The notes: generated from the letters alone by a model not told the origin. Positions 41,971 to 50,145 are shown, counted from the first letter of the stretch. The stretch: DNA of 64,000 nt from Microbispora sp. H13382 (GCF_014161445.1 NZ_JABBXA010000002.1:1-64000); one strand, 5' to 3'. A program made the numbers and translations.

Positions 41971-43175
41971 CGGGCCCGCGCCAGGGCCGCCTCGTCCCTG
42001 ATGGCGAGCAGGGCCTCGGCCGTGCGCTCCGCGTGGTGCACACCGGGACGCCCCGGGTGTTCCATCACGGCGGTGACCCAGCGGGCTCCCGCCCACTCGC
42101 CCCGGTCGAGGATCTCCTCCGGCACCGCGGGGGCGTCCGGGCCCGGCGTGCGATGGCTGAGCACGTGGGTAACCAGCCGCCTTCGGTTGCGGGGGTCGCC
42201 GAGGTAGGCCAGCGTGCGGTCCACGAGGTCGGGCGCGGTCAGCCCCCGGATGTCGTGGTCCTCTCGGGTGTTGACGACGAACACCTTGGCCGCCGCCCGG
42301 CTCCGCGCGACGGCGTCCGCCACGCCCGGCGTGAGATAGCTCGGCAGGAGCGAGGAGTGCGGGGTGCCCGGGCCGTAGACGACGAGGTCGGCGTCGCGGA
42401 TCGCCTCGAGCGCCCGCGGGTTCGGCGTCACCTCGGCGCGCTCGCGGCCCAGGATCTCCCTGGTCCACTCGGGCGGCAGCGCCTCCAGCTCGGCCCGCCG
42501 CCGCGCCCCGACCGGCTCGCGCAGCAGGAACAGGTCGGTGATCGTGCCCGGGTCCTGCGGCGCGACGATGTCGGCCTCGTCGGCCAGCAGACTGCCGTCC
42601 CTCCTGAGCGCGGCCAGGAAGGCGTTCTCCCCGTCGGTCACGTTGAGCAGCCGTACGGGCGAGCCGAACGTGCGGACGCAGGCGTCGACGGCGGCGTTGA
42701 AGTCCCGGCCGAGCCGCAGGTAGGCCCCGGCGAACACGAGGTTGCCGAGTGCGCAGTCGGCGAGGTCGAGCCCGTGCGGGTGGGCCGCGAGCCGCCGGGC
42801 GAACACGCGCAGGTCCGCCGTGAGGGCCTCGCGGGCCGCCTCGGGCAACGCGGCGAACGGGCCGCGCCGCAGGGCGATCGACTCGATGACGGCGGTGAGC
42901 CCCGCGGGCGTCGTCCCGGCCGGCAGGCGGTGTTCGACGACGGCCGCCAGCGCGGCCTGCGCCGGGTCGGCGGGATCGAGGTGGAGCAGAAGGTTCTTGC
43001 GGAAGTCAGACGGCCCGAGCATCCCCGGCAGATAGCGGCGCAGCGCGCCGGTGGACAGGCCGTTGTCGTAGCCGTTGACGACCAGCGACAGGCCGACGCC
43101 CGGGGTGCCCAGCATGCCCCTCGCGATGCTGGCCGCCCCGCGGCCGCCGCTGAACATCGTCACCGCGACGTTCAT
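41967..43175 (-). CDS. CofD/YvcK-family protein (2-phospho-L-lactate transferase-like)
   Basis: 402 residues. The N-terminus NVAVTMFSGGRGAASIARGML shows the glycine-rich GGRG loop of the family; VVNGYDNGLSTGALRRYLPGMLGPSDFRKNLLLHL, LGNLVFAGAYLRLGRDFNAAVDACVR, DLVVYGPGTPHSSLLPSYLTPGVADA and VVNTREDHDIRGLT follow in order. CofD transfers a phospholactyl group to F420 precursors; YvcK binds UDP-sugars and regulates cell-wall synthesis. Placement within a glycosyltransferase/flippase operon, with a nucleotidyltransferase and a HAD enzyme, is unusual and argues against a simple F420 role. ATGA overlaps occur at both ends. Confidence 0.85.
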   Translation of the reverse strand: MNVAVTMFSGGRGAASIARGMLGTPGVGLSLVVNGYDNGLSTGALRRYLPGMLGPSDFRKNLLLHLDPADPAQAALAAVVEHRLPAGTTPAGLTAVIESIALRRGPFAALPEAAREALTADLRVFARRLAAHPHGLDLADCALGNLVFAGAYLRLGRDFNAAVDACVRTFGSPVRLLNVTDGENAFLAALRRDGSLLADEADIVAPQDPGTITDLFLLREPVGARRRAELEALPPEWTREILGRERAEVTPNPRALEAIRDADLVVYGPGTPHSSLLPSYLTPGVADAVARSRAAAKVFVVNTREDHDIRGLTAPDLVDRTLAYLGDPRNRRRLVTHVLSHRTPGPDAPAVPEEILDRGEWAGARWVTAVMEHPGRPGVHHAERTAEALLAIRDEAALARAR

Positions 43176-43975
43176 CGGGCCTCCTCGGCGACCGCCGCGA
43201 CCGCCTCCGGCACGTCCGGCGCCGCCGGCACCTCGGGCGCGGTCCGGCGCAGGACGCCCCGGCGCAGCAGCCAGTGGCGCAGGCCGAGATAGGCGACGAA
43301 CAGGGCCCGGTCGCGGGCGCCGCGCCAGTAGCGCCAGCCGCGGCTGCCGCCGCCGCGCTCCCGGTGCTCGATGGGCACCTCCACCCACTCGTGCCCGAGC
43401 TCGGCGACCCGCGCGGTGATCTCGGTCGAGCAGTTCATCCCGCCCGACTCCAGCGGCAGCGCGCGGAAGAGCGGGCCGTAGACCACCTTGAAGATCGAGT
43501 TGAAGTCGCGGTAGCGCGTCCCGTGGAGCAGGTTGCTGACCGCGCCGCTGGCCGCCGATCCCCAGCGGTACGCCAGGCCGTCGGCCTTCCTGATCCGGGC
43601 TCCGGAGAACGCGAGCGCCTCCCCGGCCCGTGCGCGCGGCAGGACGCGGTCGAGGTTGGCGATCGGGAACTGGCCGTCGGAGTCCAGCAGCACGACCCAG
43701 TCGAGCCGGGTGTGGGCGATCGCGGCGGCGATGGCCGCGCCCGCACCGCGGTTGCGCTCGAACGTGACCACGACGAGCCGCGGGCACCGCGCCCGCAGCG
43801 CGGCCAGGATCTCGCCGGTCCCGTCACCGCTCCCGTCGTCGCAGACGACGATCTCCCAGTCGCCCACGGCCGGGTTGCCGTCCAGGTAGTCCTGCCACTC
43901 GCCCACCACCGCCGCGATGGTTTCCGCCTCGTTGTACGCGGGCGCGGCCACGGAGATGTTCACGGCAGTGCTCAC
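43172..43975 (-). CDS. Glycosyltransferase family 2 (dolichol-phosphate-mannose-synthase-like)
   Basis: 267 residues. The soluble GT-A fold reads NISVAAPAYNEAETIAAVVGEW, IVVCDDGSGDGTGEILAALRA, ERNRGAGAAIAAAIAHTRLDWVVLLDSDGQF with the DSD metal site, then a YRDFNSIFKVVYGPLFRALPLESGGMNCSTEI acceptor region. This sub-type usually moves a sugar onto polyprenyl phosphate. The GTG start overlaps the upstream membrane-protein stop (GTGA), and the stop overlaps the CofD-like start (ATGA). It probably provides the lipid-linked sugar at the beginning of the pathway. Confidence 0.9.
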   Translation of the reverse strand: MSTAVNISVAAPAYNEAETIAAVVGEWQDYLDGNPAVGDWEIVVCDDGSGDGTGEILAALRARCPRLVVVTFERNRGAGAAIAAAIAHTRLDWVVLLDSDGQFPIANLDRVLPRARAGEALAFSGARIRKADGLAYRWGSAASGAVSNLLHGTRYRDFNSIFKVVYGPLFRALPLESGGMNCSTEITARVAELGHEWVEVPIEHRERGGGSRGWRYWRGARDRALFVAYLGLRHWLLRRGVLRRTAPEVPAAPDVPEAVAAVAEEAR

Positions 43976-44682
43976 GGGTCACCTGCCCCCAGCAGGCGGC
44001 CGATCCAGCGGTCCAGGGGAAGCAGGTTGAACCCGACGATGATCGGGACGTGCGCGAGCGCGAACACGATCGTCGCGCCGAACGAGATCGGCCCCCCGGT
44101 GAACAGGTTGATGTGCGGCGCGTCGATGACCTCGGGGATCTCGACCGGGTTGACGACGAACCACATGAGGTCGAGGAAGCCCGAGAACACGATGAGAACC
44201 CCGCTCACCATGATTTTCAGGCACCGGCCCGGGGTGCCCCCGCCGATGCGGTAGGCGGCGGCGACCGTGAGCACGATGCCCGGATAGAGCAGCAGGTAGA
44301 GGTGCGTGTAGAAGCTGTCGCCCTGGGCCCGCGCGCCGTCTCCGTAGTAGAACCAGCTGACGCGCGGGATCAGGTATCCGGTGAAGAAGACGAACGGGAC
44401 GTAGAGCAGCCAGTTCAGCCGGGGCGACACCCAGGGGAAGACCGCGATCGCCACGCACAGGCAGGCGAAGGCGACCAGCTTGGCCACCAGTTCCCAGGGC
44501 GAGCCGATCTCCCTGGCGTGCGGCGTGGCCAGCCACACGAAGGCGAAGCCGGCCGCCCCGACCGCCAGGGCCATCCACCACAGGTGGGGCGCCCAGGGGC
44601 GGGAGCCGGCGCGGACCATGTCCGCCGAAACATTTCCGTCGATCTGCGGCCCGGACGGAGGACTTTTTCCGAATGCCGTCAT
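43972..44682 (-). CDS. Polytopic membrane protein, first gene of the glycan operon
   Basis: 236 residues with about six hydrophobic segments (WWMALAVGAAGFAFVWLA, LVAFACLCVAIAVF, WLLYVPFVFFTGYLI, LYLLLYPGIVLTVAAA, IMVSGVLIVFSGFLDLMWFVV and FGATIVFALAHVPIIVGF). No known family was recognised; the fold could be a membrane enzyme or a scaffold. ATG 44682 is chosen for GGAAGGTG about ten bases upstream; ATG 44706 would add eight residues. It opens an operon of eight genes with four-base overlaps. A CebR-like palindrome and a CATAAT box lie about 80-100 bp upstream. Confidence 0.7.
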   Translation of the reverse strand: MTAFGKSPPSGPQIDGNVSADMVRAGSRPWAPHLWWMALAVGAAGFAFVWLATPHAREIGSPWELVAKLVAFACLCVAIAVFPWVSPRLNWLLYVPFVFFTGYLIPRVSWFYYGDGARAQGDSFYTHLYLLLYPGIVLTVAAAYRIGGGTPGRCLKIMVSGVLIVFSGFLDLMWFVVNPVEIPEVIDAPHINLFTGGPISFGATIVFALAHVPIIVGFNLLPLDRWIGRLLGAGDP

Positions 44683-44762
44683 GAAGACGCGGCACCTTCC
44701 TTCCAACGTGCCCCTTGGGCAGGCGTGCCGGATGGCGCTGCGGAGATAGCAGCCGATGGCGC

Positions 44763-44774
44763 GGGAGCGCTCCC
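44763..44774. promoter_or_regulatory. CebR-type operator GGGAGCGCTCCC of the glycan operon
   Basis: A 12-bp perfect palindrome; with flanks (CGGGAGCGCTCCCA) it matches 13 of 14 bases of the site at 36143. It overlaps the transcription start predicted from CATAAT (44784-44779, minus strand), an ideal repressor position. Confidence 0.65.
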
Positions 44775-44778
44775 ACGC

Positions 44779-44784
44779 ATTATG
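44779..44784 (-). promoter_or_regulatory. -10 box of the glycan operon
   Basis: CATAAT on the minus strand, predicting a start near 44772 inside the CebR-like operator. No good -35 hexamer was seen. Confidence 0.45.
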
Positions 44785-45010
44785 TCATCTACATCCGGAA
44801 TTGCGTCCGGAATATCAGAGATTGAGTCCCAGGCACCGACATTTACGCCATAAGCGCTGGTCAGTGATGGTCCGAGGCGGAGAGGTAGTACTCACAGGTA
44901 ATTGAATATCGCGCTATTCCCGGCGTTACGGTCACTGTCAATCCCGTTTGCGGCCCCGTGTCAATTTTGGACCGATCCTTTTTCGGTCCGACCTGGATCG
45001 GCCCGGACAT

Positions 45011-45088
45011 TCAACCGGAAAGGGCATCCCGGGCGAACGTGAGGTCCTCGGCCCGCAGCCCGGACTCCGCCGCCATCGCGCCGCTCAC
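45011..45088 (-). CDS. Possible 25-aa reading frame or gene remnant
   Basis: Starting GTG at 45088 (GTGA overlap with the stop of the frame before it), it encodes VSGAMAAESGLRAEDL and ends DALSG. Most third positions are G or C. It is too short to assign a family and could be the tail of a decayed gene. Confidence 0.25.
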   Translation of the reverse strand: MSGAMAAESGLRAEDLTFARDALSG

Positions 45089-45225
45089 GCCCACTCCTCA
45101 CGTCCGGGAGACGCCTCGCTCACAAGCCCTCGGGAGGCGAAGGCGGCCAGTCCTACGATCAGCAGCATGGCCGAGTCGCCCGTGGCGGTCGAGCCCTTGA
45201 ACGTTTCATGAAACCTTGTCGCCAT
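45085..45225 (-). CDS. Possible 46-aa membrane microprotein or gene remnant
   Basis: ATG 45225 to TGA 45085. The product begins MATRFHETFKGSTATGDS, contains one hydrophobic stretch (AMLLIVGLAAFAS) and ends PGREEWA. Third positions are strongly G/C from codon 7 on, more than expected for an intergenic region, but there is no Shine-Dalgarno sequence, and the frame begins inside the GTTTCATGAAAC operator. It may be a real small protein coupled to the 25-codon frame that follows, or the relic of a larger gene. Confidence 0.3.
   Translation of the reverse strand: MATRFHETFKGSTATGDSAMLLIVGLAAFASRGLVSEASPGREEWA
45203..45214. promoter_or_regulatory. GTTTCATGAAAC palindrome, probable LacI-type operator
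   Basis: A perfect 12-bp palindrome immediately upstream of the -35 region of the second sugar ABC operon. It shares GTTTC/GAAAC half-sites with the operators at 7556 and 7747 but has a different spacer. The natural binder is the LacI protein at 48944-49993. Confidence 0.55.
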
Positions 45226-45243
45226 CCAGGCGGACGGGATAAT
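45216..45243 (+). promoter_or_regulatory. Promoter of the second sugar ABC operon
   Basis: TTGTCG (45216-45221), 16-bp spacer, GATAAT (45238-45243). The predicted start near 45250 gives a leader of about 70 nt. Confidence 0.5.
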
Positions 45244-45319
45244 TTGTTTGGCCAATTGACGAACTAACTGGACGTCCATGAGACTCCGATGAAAAACTCT
45301 TCCCGGAAGGATCCCATCG

Positions 45320-46984
45320 ATGAGCCAACCCCCCGGCGGCCCCCTGACCAGCCGCCGCGGATTCCTCGGGATCGTCGGCGCGGGCGCGCTCGCCGCCGCC
45401 GGCCTCACCGGCTGCGCGGCCAAGAAGGAGCTGCCCAAGGGCACCGCCGTCGCCGCCGACAAGCTCAAGGGCCTCGTGCCCACCCGTGTGCCGTTCCAGG
45501 TGCCGGGCCTGTCGCCCGACCTGCCCGCCGCCGAATTCGTCGAACCCGGCTTCCTGTCCAGGCCGGGCACGATGGTCCAGGCCGTCACCGCCAAGCCGAT
45601 CACCAGCGGCGCGGAGGTGAAGGCGATGACCCCGCTGTGGGGCACCGTCCCCCCGGGCGTCGGCGAGAACTCCTACTTCGACGCCGTCAACGAGCGGCTC
45701 GGCGGCGTCGTCCGGTTCAACATCTCGGACGGCAACACCTACGTCGACAAGCTGAACACCCTGCTCGCCAGCGGTGACGTGCCCGAGATCATTCAGATCC
45801 CGGGCTGGAACATCGACTCCATCGCCCACTTCACCGAGGCGGCCAACAAGCTCTTCGCCGACCTGTCTCCCTACCTGGCGGGCGACAAGTCCAAGGAGTT
45901 CCCGCTGCTCGCCAACTACGACACCGCCGCGTGGACGTACGGCGTGTTCGGCGGCGTCCTGCAGGGCATCCCGTGGCAGAACGCGCCCTACCCGTTCGCC
46001 ACGATCGTCCGTCAGGACATTCTCGACGAGTTCGGCCTGCCCGCGCCCAAGAGCGCCGACGACCTGCTCACGCTGGGCAAGGAGCTGACCGACCCGAAGA
46101 AGAAGCGCTGGGCGTTCGGCGGCATGGACCAGGAGATCCAGCGGGCGTTCGGCGCCCCGCGCGAGTGGCGCAAGCAGCCCGACGGCACGCTGATCTACAA
46201 GTACGAGACGCCGGAGTGGCTGCAGTCGATCGAGTTCGTGACGAAGCTGTTCGAGGCCGGATACGTCCATCCGGACGTCGTGGCCAACCAGTTCGCCGAC
46301 CACAAGGAGCCCTTCGGCAGCGGGCAGCTTCTCATGTACAAGGACGGGCTCGGCGCGATCCACGAAATCCTCGGCCGCTACCTGCCCAGCAACCCGAAGA
46401 TCAACGTGCGGGCGGCGAACCCCTACCCGGCCCAGCCTGGCGGCAAAATCATCGTCTGGCGCAACGAGCCCGCCGGCATGTTCTGCTTCATCAGGAAGGG
46501 CCTCGGCGACGCCCGCACCCGCGAACTGCTGGGCCTCGCCAACTGGTGCTCCGCGCCGTACGGCACCCAGGAGTACGACCTCATCAACAACGGCGTCGAG
46601 GGCAAGCACTTCACGCTGAAGGACGGGCAGGTCCAGCAGACCGCGCTCGGCCGCAAGGAGGTCGCCCCGACGTACATGTTCCTGTCCGGGCGGCCCGGCG
46701 CGATCACCGAGAACCAGTACCCCGGCTACGTCGAGGCGTACCACGGCTGGGAGCAGACGGCCTCGCAATACCTGGAGAACGACCCGTTCGTGGGTCTCCG
46801 GGTCGAGAGGCCGTCCAAGATGGCCGGCCTGGTCAAGCCGACCGAGGACAAGATGAACGAGATCTTCCGCGGCAAGCGGCCGGTCTCCGAGTGGGCCCAG
46901 ATCGTCAAGGACTGGCAGGAGCAGGGCGGCAACGAGGCCCGCGAGTTCTACATGAAGGTCGCCAGGGAGAACGGGCGGCTGTGA
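45320..46984 (+). CDS. LplA-like ABC sugar-binding lipoprotein
   Basis: 554 residues, the long type of solute-binding protein. The N-terminus has a twin-arginine motif (TSRRGFLGIVG) and a lipobox ending LTGC (Cys32). The mature part includes YFDAVNERLGGVVRFNISDGNTYVDKLNTLLASGDVPEIIQIPG, YGVFGGVLQGIPWQNAPYPFATIVRQDILDEFGL and a conserved GMFCFIRKGLGDARTRELLGLANWCSAPYGTQEYDLINNGVEGKHF block. Proteins of this group import complex oligosaccharides, often from plant cell walls. A GGAAGG precedes the ATG. Two permeases follow with four-base overlaps; no ATPase gene is present. Confidence 0.9.
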   Translation: MSQPPGGPLTSRRGFLGIVGAGALAAAGLTGCAAKKELPKGTAVAADKLKGLVPTRVPFQVPGLSPDLPAAEFVEPGFLSRPGTMVQAVTAKPITSGAEVKAMTPLWGTVPPGVGENSYFDAVNERLGGVVRFNISDGNTYVDKLNTLLASGDVPEIIQIPGWNIDSIAHFTEAANKLFADLSPYLAGDKSKEFPLLANYDTAAWTYGVFGGVLQGIPWQNAPYPFATIVRQDILDEFGLPAPKSADDLLTLGKELTDPKKKRWAFGGMDQEIQRAFGAPREWRKQPDGTLIYKYETPEWLQSIEFVTKLFEAGYVHPDVVANQFADHKEPFGSGQLLMYKDGLGAIHEILGRYLPSNPKINVRAANPYPAQPGGKIIVWRNEPAGMFCFIRKGLGDARTRELLGLANWCSAPYGTQEYDLINNGVEGKHFTLKDGQVQQTALGRKEVAPTYMFLSGRPGAITENQYPGYVEAYHGWEQTASQYLENDPFVGLRVERPSKMAGLVKPTEDKMNEIFRGKRPVSEWAQIVKDWQEQGGNEAREFYMKVARENGRL

Positions 46985-47973
46985 GCGCCGACGCGGACAC
47001 GAGGAGTGTGACGGAGGTCCGGCCCGGGGCGACCCAGGACGGACCGGCCGTCGCACGACGGGGCGCCTTCAGGGACCGGCTGCGCCGGGACTGGCCGCTG
47101 CTGGTCATGGCCACGCCGATGCTGGTGCTGGTCACCGGCTTCTGGTGGATCCCGGCGCTGGGGAACGTCATCGCCTTCCAGGACTACAACCCGTTCACCG
47201 GCGGCATCCTGGGCAGCCCGATCATCGGTTTCACCAACTTCGCCCAGCTGTTCGGCGACCCGCAGTTCATCCGTGCGGTGGTGAACACGCTGGGCATCAC
47301 CGCGTTCCAGCTCGTCTTCTACTTCCCGGTGCCGATCGCGCTCGCGCTGCTGCTCAACAGCGTGGTCTCCGGGCGGCTGCGGGCTCTCGTCCAGGGCATC
47401 GTCTACCTGCCCCATTTCTTCTCGTGGGTGCTGGTGGTCGCGATCTTCCAGCAGATGTTCGGCGGCGCCGGGCTGCTCGCGCAGATCCTGCGCGACCACG
47501 GGCACTCCGGGATCGACTGGATGACGAACTCCGACACGTTCATCCTGCTGGTCACGGCCGAGACGGTCTGGAAGGACGCCGGCTGGGGCACGATCGTGTT
47601 CCTCGCCGCGCTCAGCACGATCGACCCCAACCTGTACGAGGCCGCCGCGGTCGACGGGGCCCGCCGGTGGCGCCGGATGTGGCACATCACGCTGCCGGGG
47701 CTGCGGCCGGTCATCGTGCTGCTGCTGATCCTGCGGCTCGGCGACGCGCTCAACGTCGGCTTCGAGCAGTTCATGCTGCAGCGCAGCGCGGTCGGCAGCA
47801 AGGTGTCCGAGGTCTTCGACACCTTCGTCTACTGGTCGGGCCTGCGCACGGGAGACCTGGGGTACGGCGCGGCGGCCGGCCTGTTCAAGGGGCTGGTCGG
47901 GCTGGTGCTCATCCTGGCGGCCAACCGGGTGGCGCACGCCCTGGGCGAGCGGGGGGTGTATTCGCGATCATGA
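46981..47973 (+). CDS. LplB-type ABC sugar permease
   Basis: 330 residues. A polar N-terminus of about 35 residues precedes six membrane segments (LLVMATPMLVLVTGFWWIPALGNVIAF first). The EAA loop reads YEAAAVDGARRWRRMWHITLPGL, and ALNVGFEQFMLQRSAVG is a characteristic LplB segment. The GTG start overlaps the binding-protein stop (GTGA). It forms a heterodimeric channel with the next gene product. A shared ATPase encoded elsewhere (MsiK-like) is presumed. Confidence 0.93.
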   Translation: MSADADTRSVTEVRPGATQDGPAVARRGAFRDRLRRDWPLLVMATPMLVLVTGFWWIPALGNVIAFQDYNPFTGGILGSPIIGFTNFAQLFGDPQFIRAVVNTLGITAFQLVFYFPVPIALALLLNSVVSGRLRALVQGIVYLPHFFSWVLVVAIFQQMFGGAGLLAQILRDHGHSGIDWMTNSDTFILLVTAETVWKDAGWGTIVFLAALSTIDPNLYEAAAVDGARRWRRMWHITLPGLRPVIVLLLILRLGDALNVGFEQFMLQRSAVGSKVSEVFDTFVYWSGLRTGDLGYGAAAGLFKGLVGLVLILAANRVAHALGERGVYSRS

Positions 47974-48881
47974 GCAGGAAGAAGGTGTCCGGGCTCGCGC
48001 CCTGGGAGGAGCCGGGCTCGGTCGCGGGCCGGATCGGCAAGGGCGGCGCGCTGGCGCTCATCGTGCTCGCCGTGCTGCTGCCGCTCTACACGATCGTGCT
48101 GACCAGCCTGTCGTCGGCCGAGACGGTGAACCGGGTGGGCGGCCTGGTGCTGGTGCCGGACGGCATCACGCTCGACGCGTACCGCCAGATCTTCTCCGAC
48201 AGCGTGGTCAGCCGCGCGGTGCTGGTCAGCACCGGCGTCACCGTCGTGGGCACGGCGGTCAGCCTCGGCGTCAGCGTCCTCGGGGCGTACGCGCTGTCCC
48301 GGCCGGGGACGCTGTTCCACCGGCCGATACTGTTCTGCGTCCTGCTGATGTTCGTGTTCTTCCCCGGGCTGATCCCGACCTACCTGATGGTCGCCTCGCT
48401 CGGGCTGAAGGACTCGTACTGGTCGCTGATCCTGCCGTCGGCGGTGTCGGCGTTCAACATCGTCGTGCTGCGCGCGTTCTTCATGAACATCCCGCACGAG
48501 CTGCTCGACAGCGCCCGCATCGACGGCGCCGGGGAGTTCCGCATCCTGTGGCGGATCGTGCTGCCGCTGTCGAAGGCGGTCACGGCGGTCATCGGCCTGT
48601 TCTACGCGGTCGGCTACTGGAACGCGTGGTTCAACGCGACGCTGTTCATCGACGACACCCGCAAGTGGCCGCTCGCGCTGATCCTGCGGCAGTACGTCGT
48701 GGACTCCAACCCCCTGCCGACGGCCACCGTGGGCGTCAGCGGCTTCGGCCAGGTCGCGCCCCCCACGCTGGCCATCAAGATGGCCATCGTCGCCATCGCC
48801 GTGCTGCCCGCCCTCCTCATCTACCCGTTCGTGCAGCGCCACTTCACCAAGGGCGTCATCATCGGCGCCATCAAGGGCTGA
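47970..48881 (+). CDS. LplC-type ABC sugar permease
   Basis: 303 residues with six membrane segments. Typical LplC features are FPGLIPTYLMVASLGLKDSYWSLILPSAVSAFNIVVLRAFF, the EAA-like LLDSARIDGAGEFRILWRIVLPL and the C-terminal YPFVQRHFTKGVIIGAIKG. The ATG overlaps the preceding permease stop (ATGA). A 12-bp hairpin follows, shared with the convergent LacI gene. The trio resembles importers for decorated plant oligosaccharides, consistent with the GH5, GH95 and GH42 genes downstream. Confidence 0.93.
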   Translation: MSRKKVSGLAPWEEPGSVAGRIGKGGALALIVLAVLLPLYTIVLTSLSSAETVNRVGGLVLVPDGITLDAYRQIFSDSVVSRAVLVSTGVTVVGTAVSLGVSVLGAYALSRPGTLFHRPILFCVLLMFVFFPGLIPTYLMVASLGLKDSYWSLILPSAVSAFNIVVLRAFFMNIPHELLDSARIDGAGEFRILWRIVLPLSKAVTAVIGLFYAVGYWNAWFNATLFIDDTRKWPLALILRQYVVDSNPLPTATVGVSGFGQVAPPTLAIKMAIVAIAVLPALLIYPFVQRHFTKGVIIGAIKG

Positions 48882-48897
48882 GCCCCTTCCCCAGACC

Positions 48898-48931
48898 GAC
48901 GCCCCGCCGCGCCTCCCACCGGCGGGGCGTC
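48898..48931. terminator. Bidirectional hairpin between the ABC operon and lacI
   Basis: A 12-bp stem (GACGCCCCGCCG at 48898-48909 with 48920-48931) and 10-nt loop between two convergent genes. Confidence 0.75.
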
Positions 48932-48943
48932 GCCACGCTGCGG

Positions 48944-49993
48944 TCAGTGATCCGCCGGCCGGGCGGTGCTCTGCCGGACGGTGAGAGTGGTGGCCAGTTC
49001 TAGACCGACCTGCGGCGTCCGCTCGCCGCGCCCCAGGGCGAGCGCCAGTTCGGTGGCGGCCGCCGCCATCTCGGCGAGCGGCTGGTGGACGGTGGTCAGC
49101 GGCGGGTCGACCAGGGCGGCCACGGGCAGGTCGTCGAAGCCGACCACGCTCAGGTCCGCCGGAATCCGCAGTCCCAGCTCCCGCGCGGCCTCGTAGACGC
49201 CGAGCGCCTGCAGGTCGTTGCAGGCGAAGACCGCCGTGGGAGGGTCCGCGCGGTCCAGCAGGGCGAGCGCGGCCGTCCGGCCGTCCTGCCTGGTCAGGTC
49301 GGCACGCACCACGAGGCCCGGGTCCACCGCCAGGCCGGCGGCCTCCAGGGCGGAGCGGTAGCCGTCCAGCCTGGCCCGGCAGCACAGGACCCCGTCCGGG
49401 CCGGAGATCATCGCGATGCGGCGGTGGCCCAGCCCGATCAGGTGGCGGGTGGCGGACCGGCCGCCCGCCCAGTTCGTCGCGCCGACGAAGGGGACGCCGT
49501 CCGGCAGCTCGGTCGTGGGGTCGAAGACCACGAAGGGGATGTCGTTGGCGCGCAGCCGGTCGCGCTGCTCCTCCGACAACTGGGCCACGGTCACGACGCA
49601 GGCGGGGCGGCGGGCCAGCGTGTCGTCGATCGGGTGGTCCCCCGTGTCAGGCCGCGGCCCGAACTCTGTCAGCACGACCCCTACGCGGTGCTCGCGAGCC
49701 ACCCGCTCGACCCCGCGGATGATCTCGATCCCCCACAGGTCCTCCAACTCGCCGAAGACGAGTTCCAGCAGGTTCCTGCGGTTGGTCTTGCGGTACCCGT
49801 ACTCGTGGATGAGCGCCTCGACGCGGGCGCGGGTGTCCGGCGACACGCCGGAACGGCCGTTGACGACCTTGGACACCGTGGGGATCGACACCCCGGCGGT
49901 CTCGGCGATGTAGGAGATGGTCACGGGCCGCGCGGGATCGCCTTTCGGACGCTCCCGGTCGGCAACGGGCCCGTCCGGCCCGGCATACGACAA
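48944..49993 (-). CDS. LacI-family regulator of the second carbohydrate locus
   Basis: 349 residues. The headpiece begins about 24 residues in (VTISYIAETAGVSIPTVSKVVNGRSGVSPDTRARVEALI), followed by a sugar-binding core with FVGATNWAGGRSATRHLIGLGHRRIAMISGP, AVFACNDLQALGVYEAARE and SVVGFDDLPVAALVDPPLTTVHQPL. The start is taken as TTG 49993 because GGAGG lies at good spacing before it; GTG 49924, at the headpiece, has no comparable site. It lies between the ABC operon (convergent) and the GH5 gene (divergent). Likely targets are GTTTCATGAAAC at 45203 and the palindromes at 50135 and 50258. Confidence 0.88.
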   Translation of the reverse strand: MSYAGPDGPVADRERPKGDPARPVTISYIAETAGVSIPTVSKVVNGRSGVSPDTRARVEALIHEYGYRKTNRRNLLELVFGELEDLWGIEIIRGVERVAREHRVGVVLTEFGPRPDTGDHPIDDTLARRPACVVTVAQLSEEQRDRLRANDIPFVVFDPTTELPDGVPFVGATNWAGGRSATRHLIGLGHRRIAMISGPDGVLCCRARLDGYRSALEAAGLAVDPGLVVRADLTRQDGRTAALALLDRADPPTAVFACNDLQALGVYEAARELGLRIPADLSVVGFDDLPVAALVDPPLTTVHQPLAEMAAAATELALALGRGERTPQVGLELATTLTVRQSTARPADH

Positions 49994-50134
49994 CTCGGCC
50001 CCCCTCCTCGCCGACCCGGCGCCGCGTCCTGCCGTGCCGTTCCCGCCCCGTCGAACGTCGCGGGCCCGCTCACGGCGAAAGGATAACCCGTCGGGCCGTG
50101 CCGGACGCCCGCGTGTGCGCGCGGCCGTGACAGG

Positions 50135-50145
50135 TGAAAGTTTCA
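50135..50145. promoter_or_regulatory. TGAAA-G-TTTCA palindrome upstream of lacI and GH5
   Basis: An 11-bp palindrome in the divergent region between the LacI and GH5 genes, with a half-site related to GTTTCATGAAAC. Candidate autoregulatory operator of the LacI gene. Confidence 0.4.

Larger units (their letters stand above)
44683..45319. other. 637-bp divergent regulatory region between the glycan operon and the second sugar ABC operon
   Basis: Relatively AT-rich for this genome. It holds the CebR-like box and CATAAT -10 of the minus-strand operon, the GTTTCATGAAAC palindrome and GATAAT promoter of the plus-strand ABC operon, and two very small codon-biased minus-strand frames (listed separately). 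Confidence 0.6.

Noticed and set aside
44948..45211. 87-codon plus-strand frame upstream of the LplA-like gene
   Set aside because: No codon bias in that frame and no ribosome-binding site; the minus-strand mini-frames in the same place have better codon statistics.
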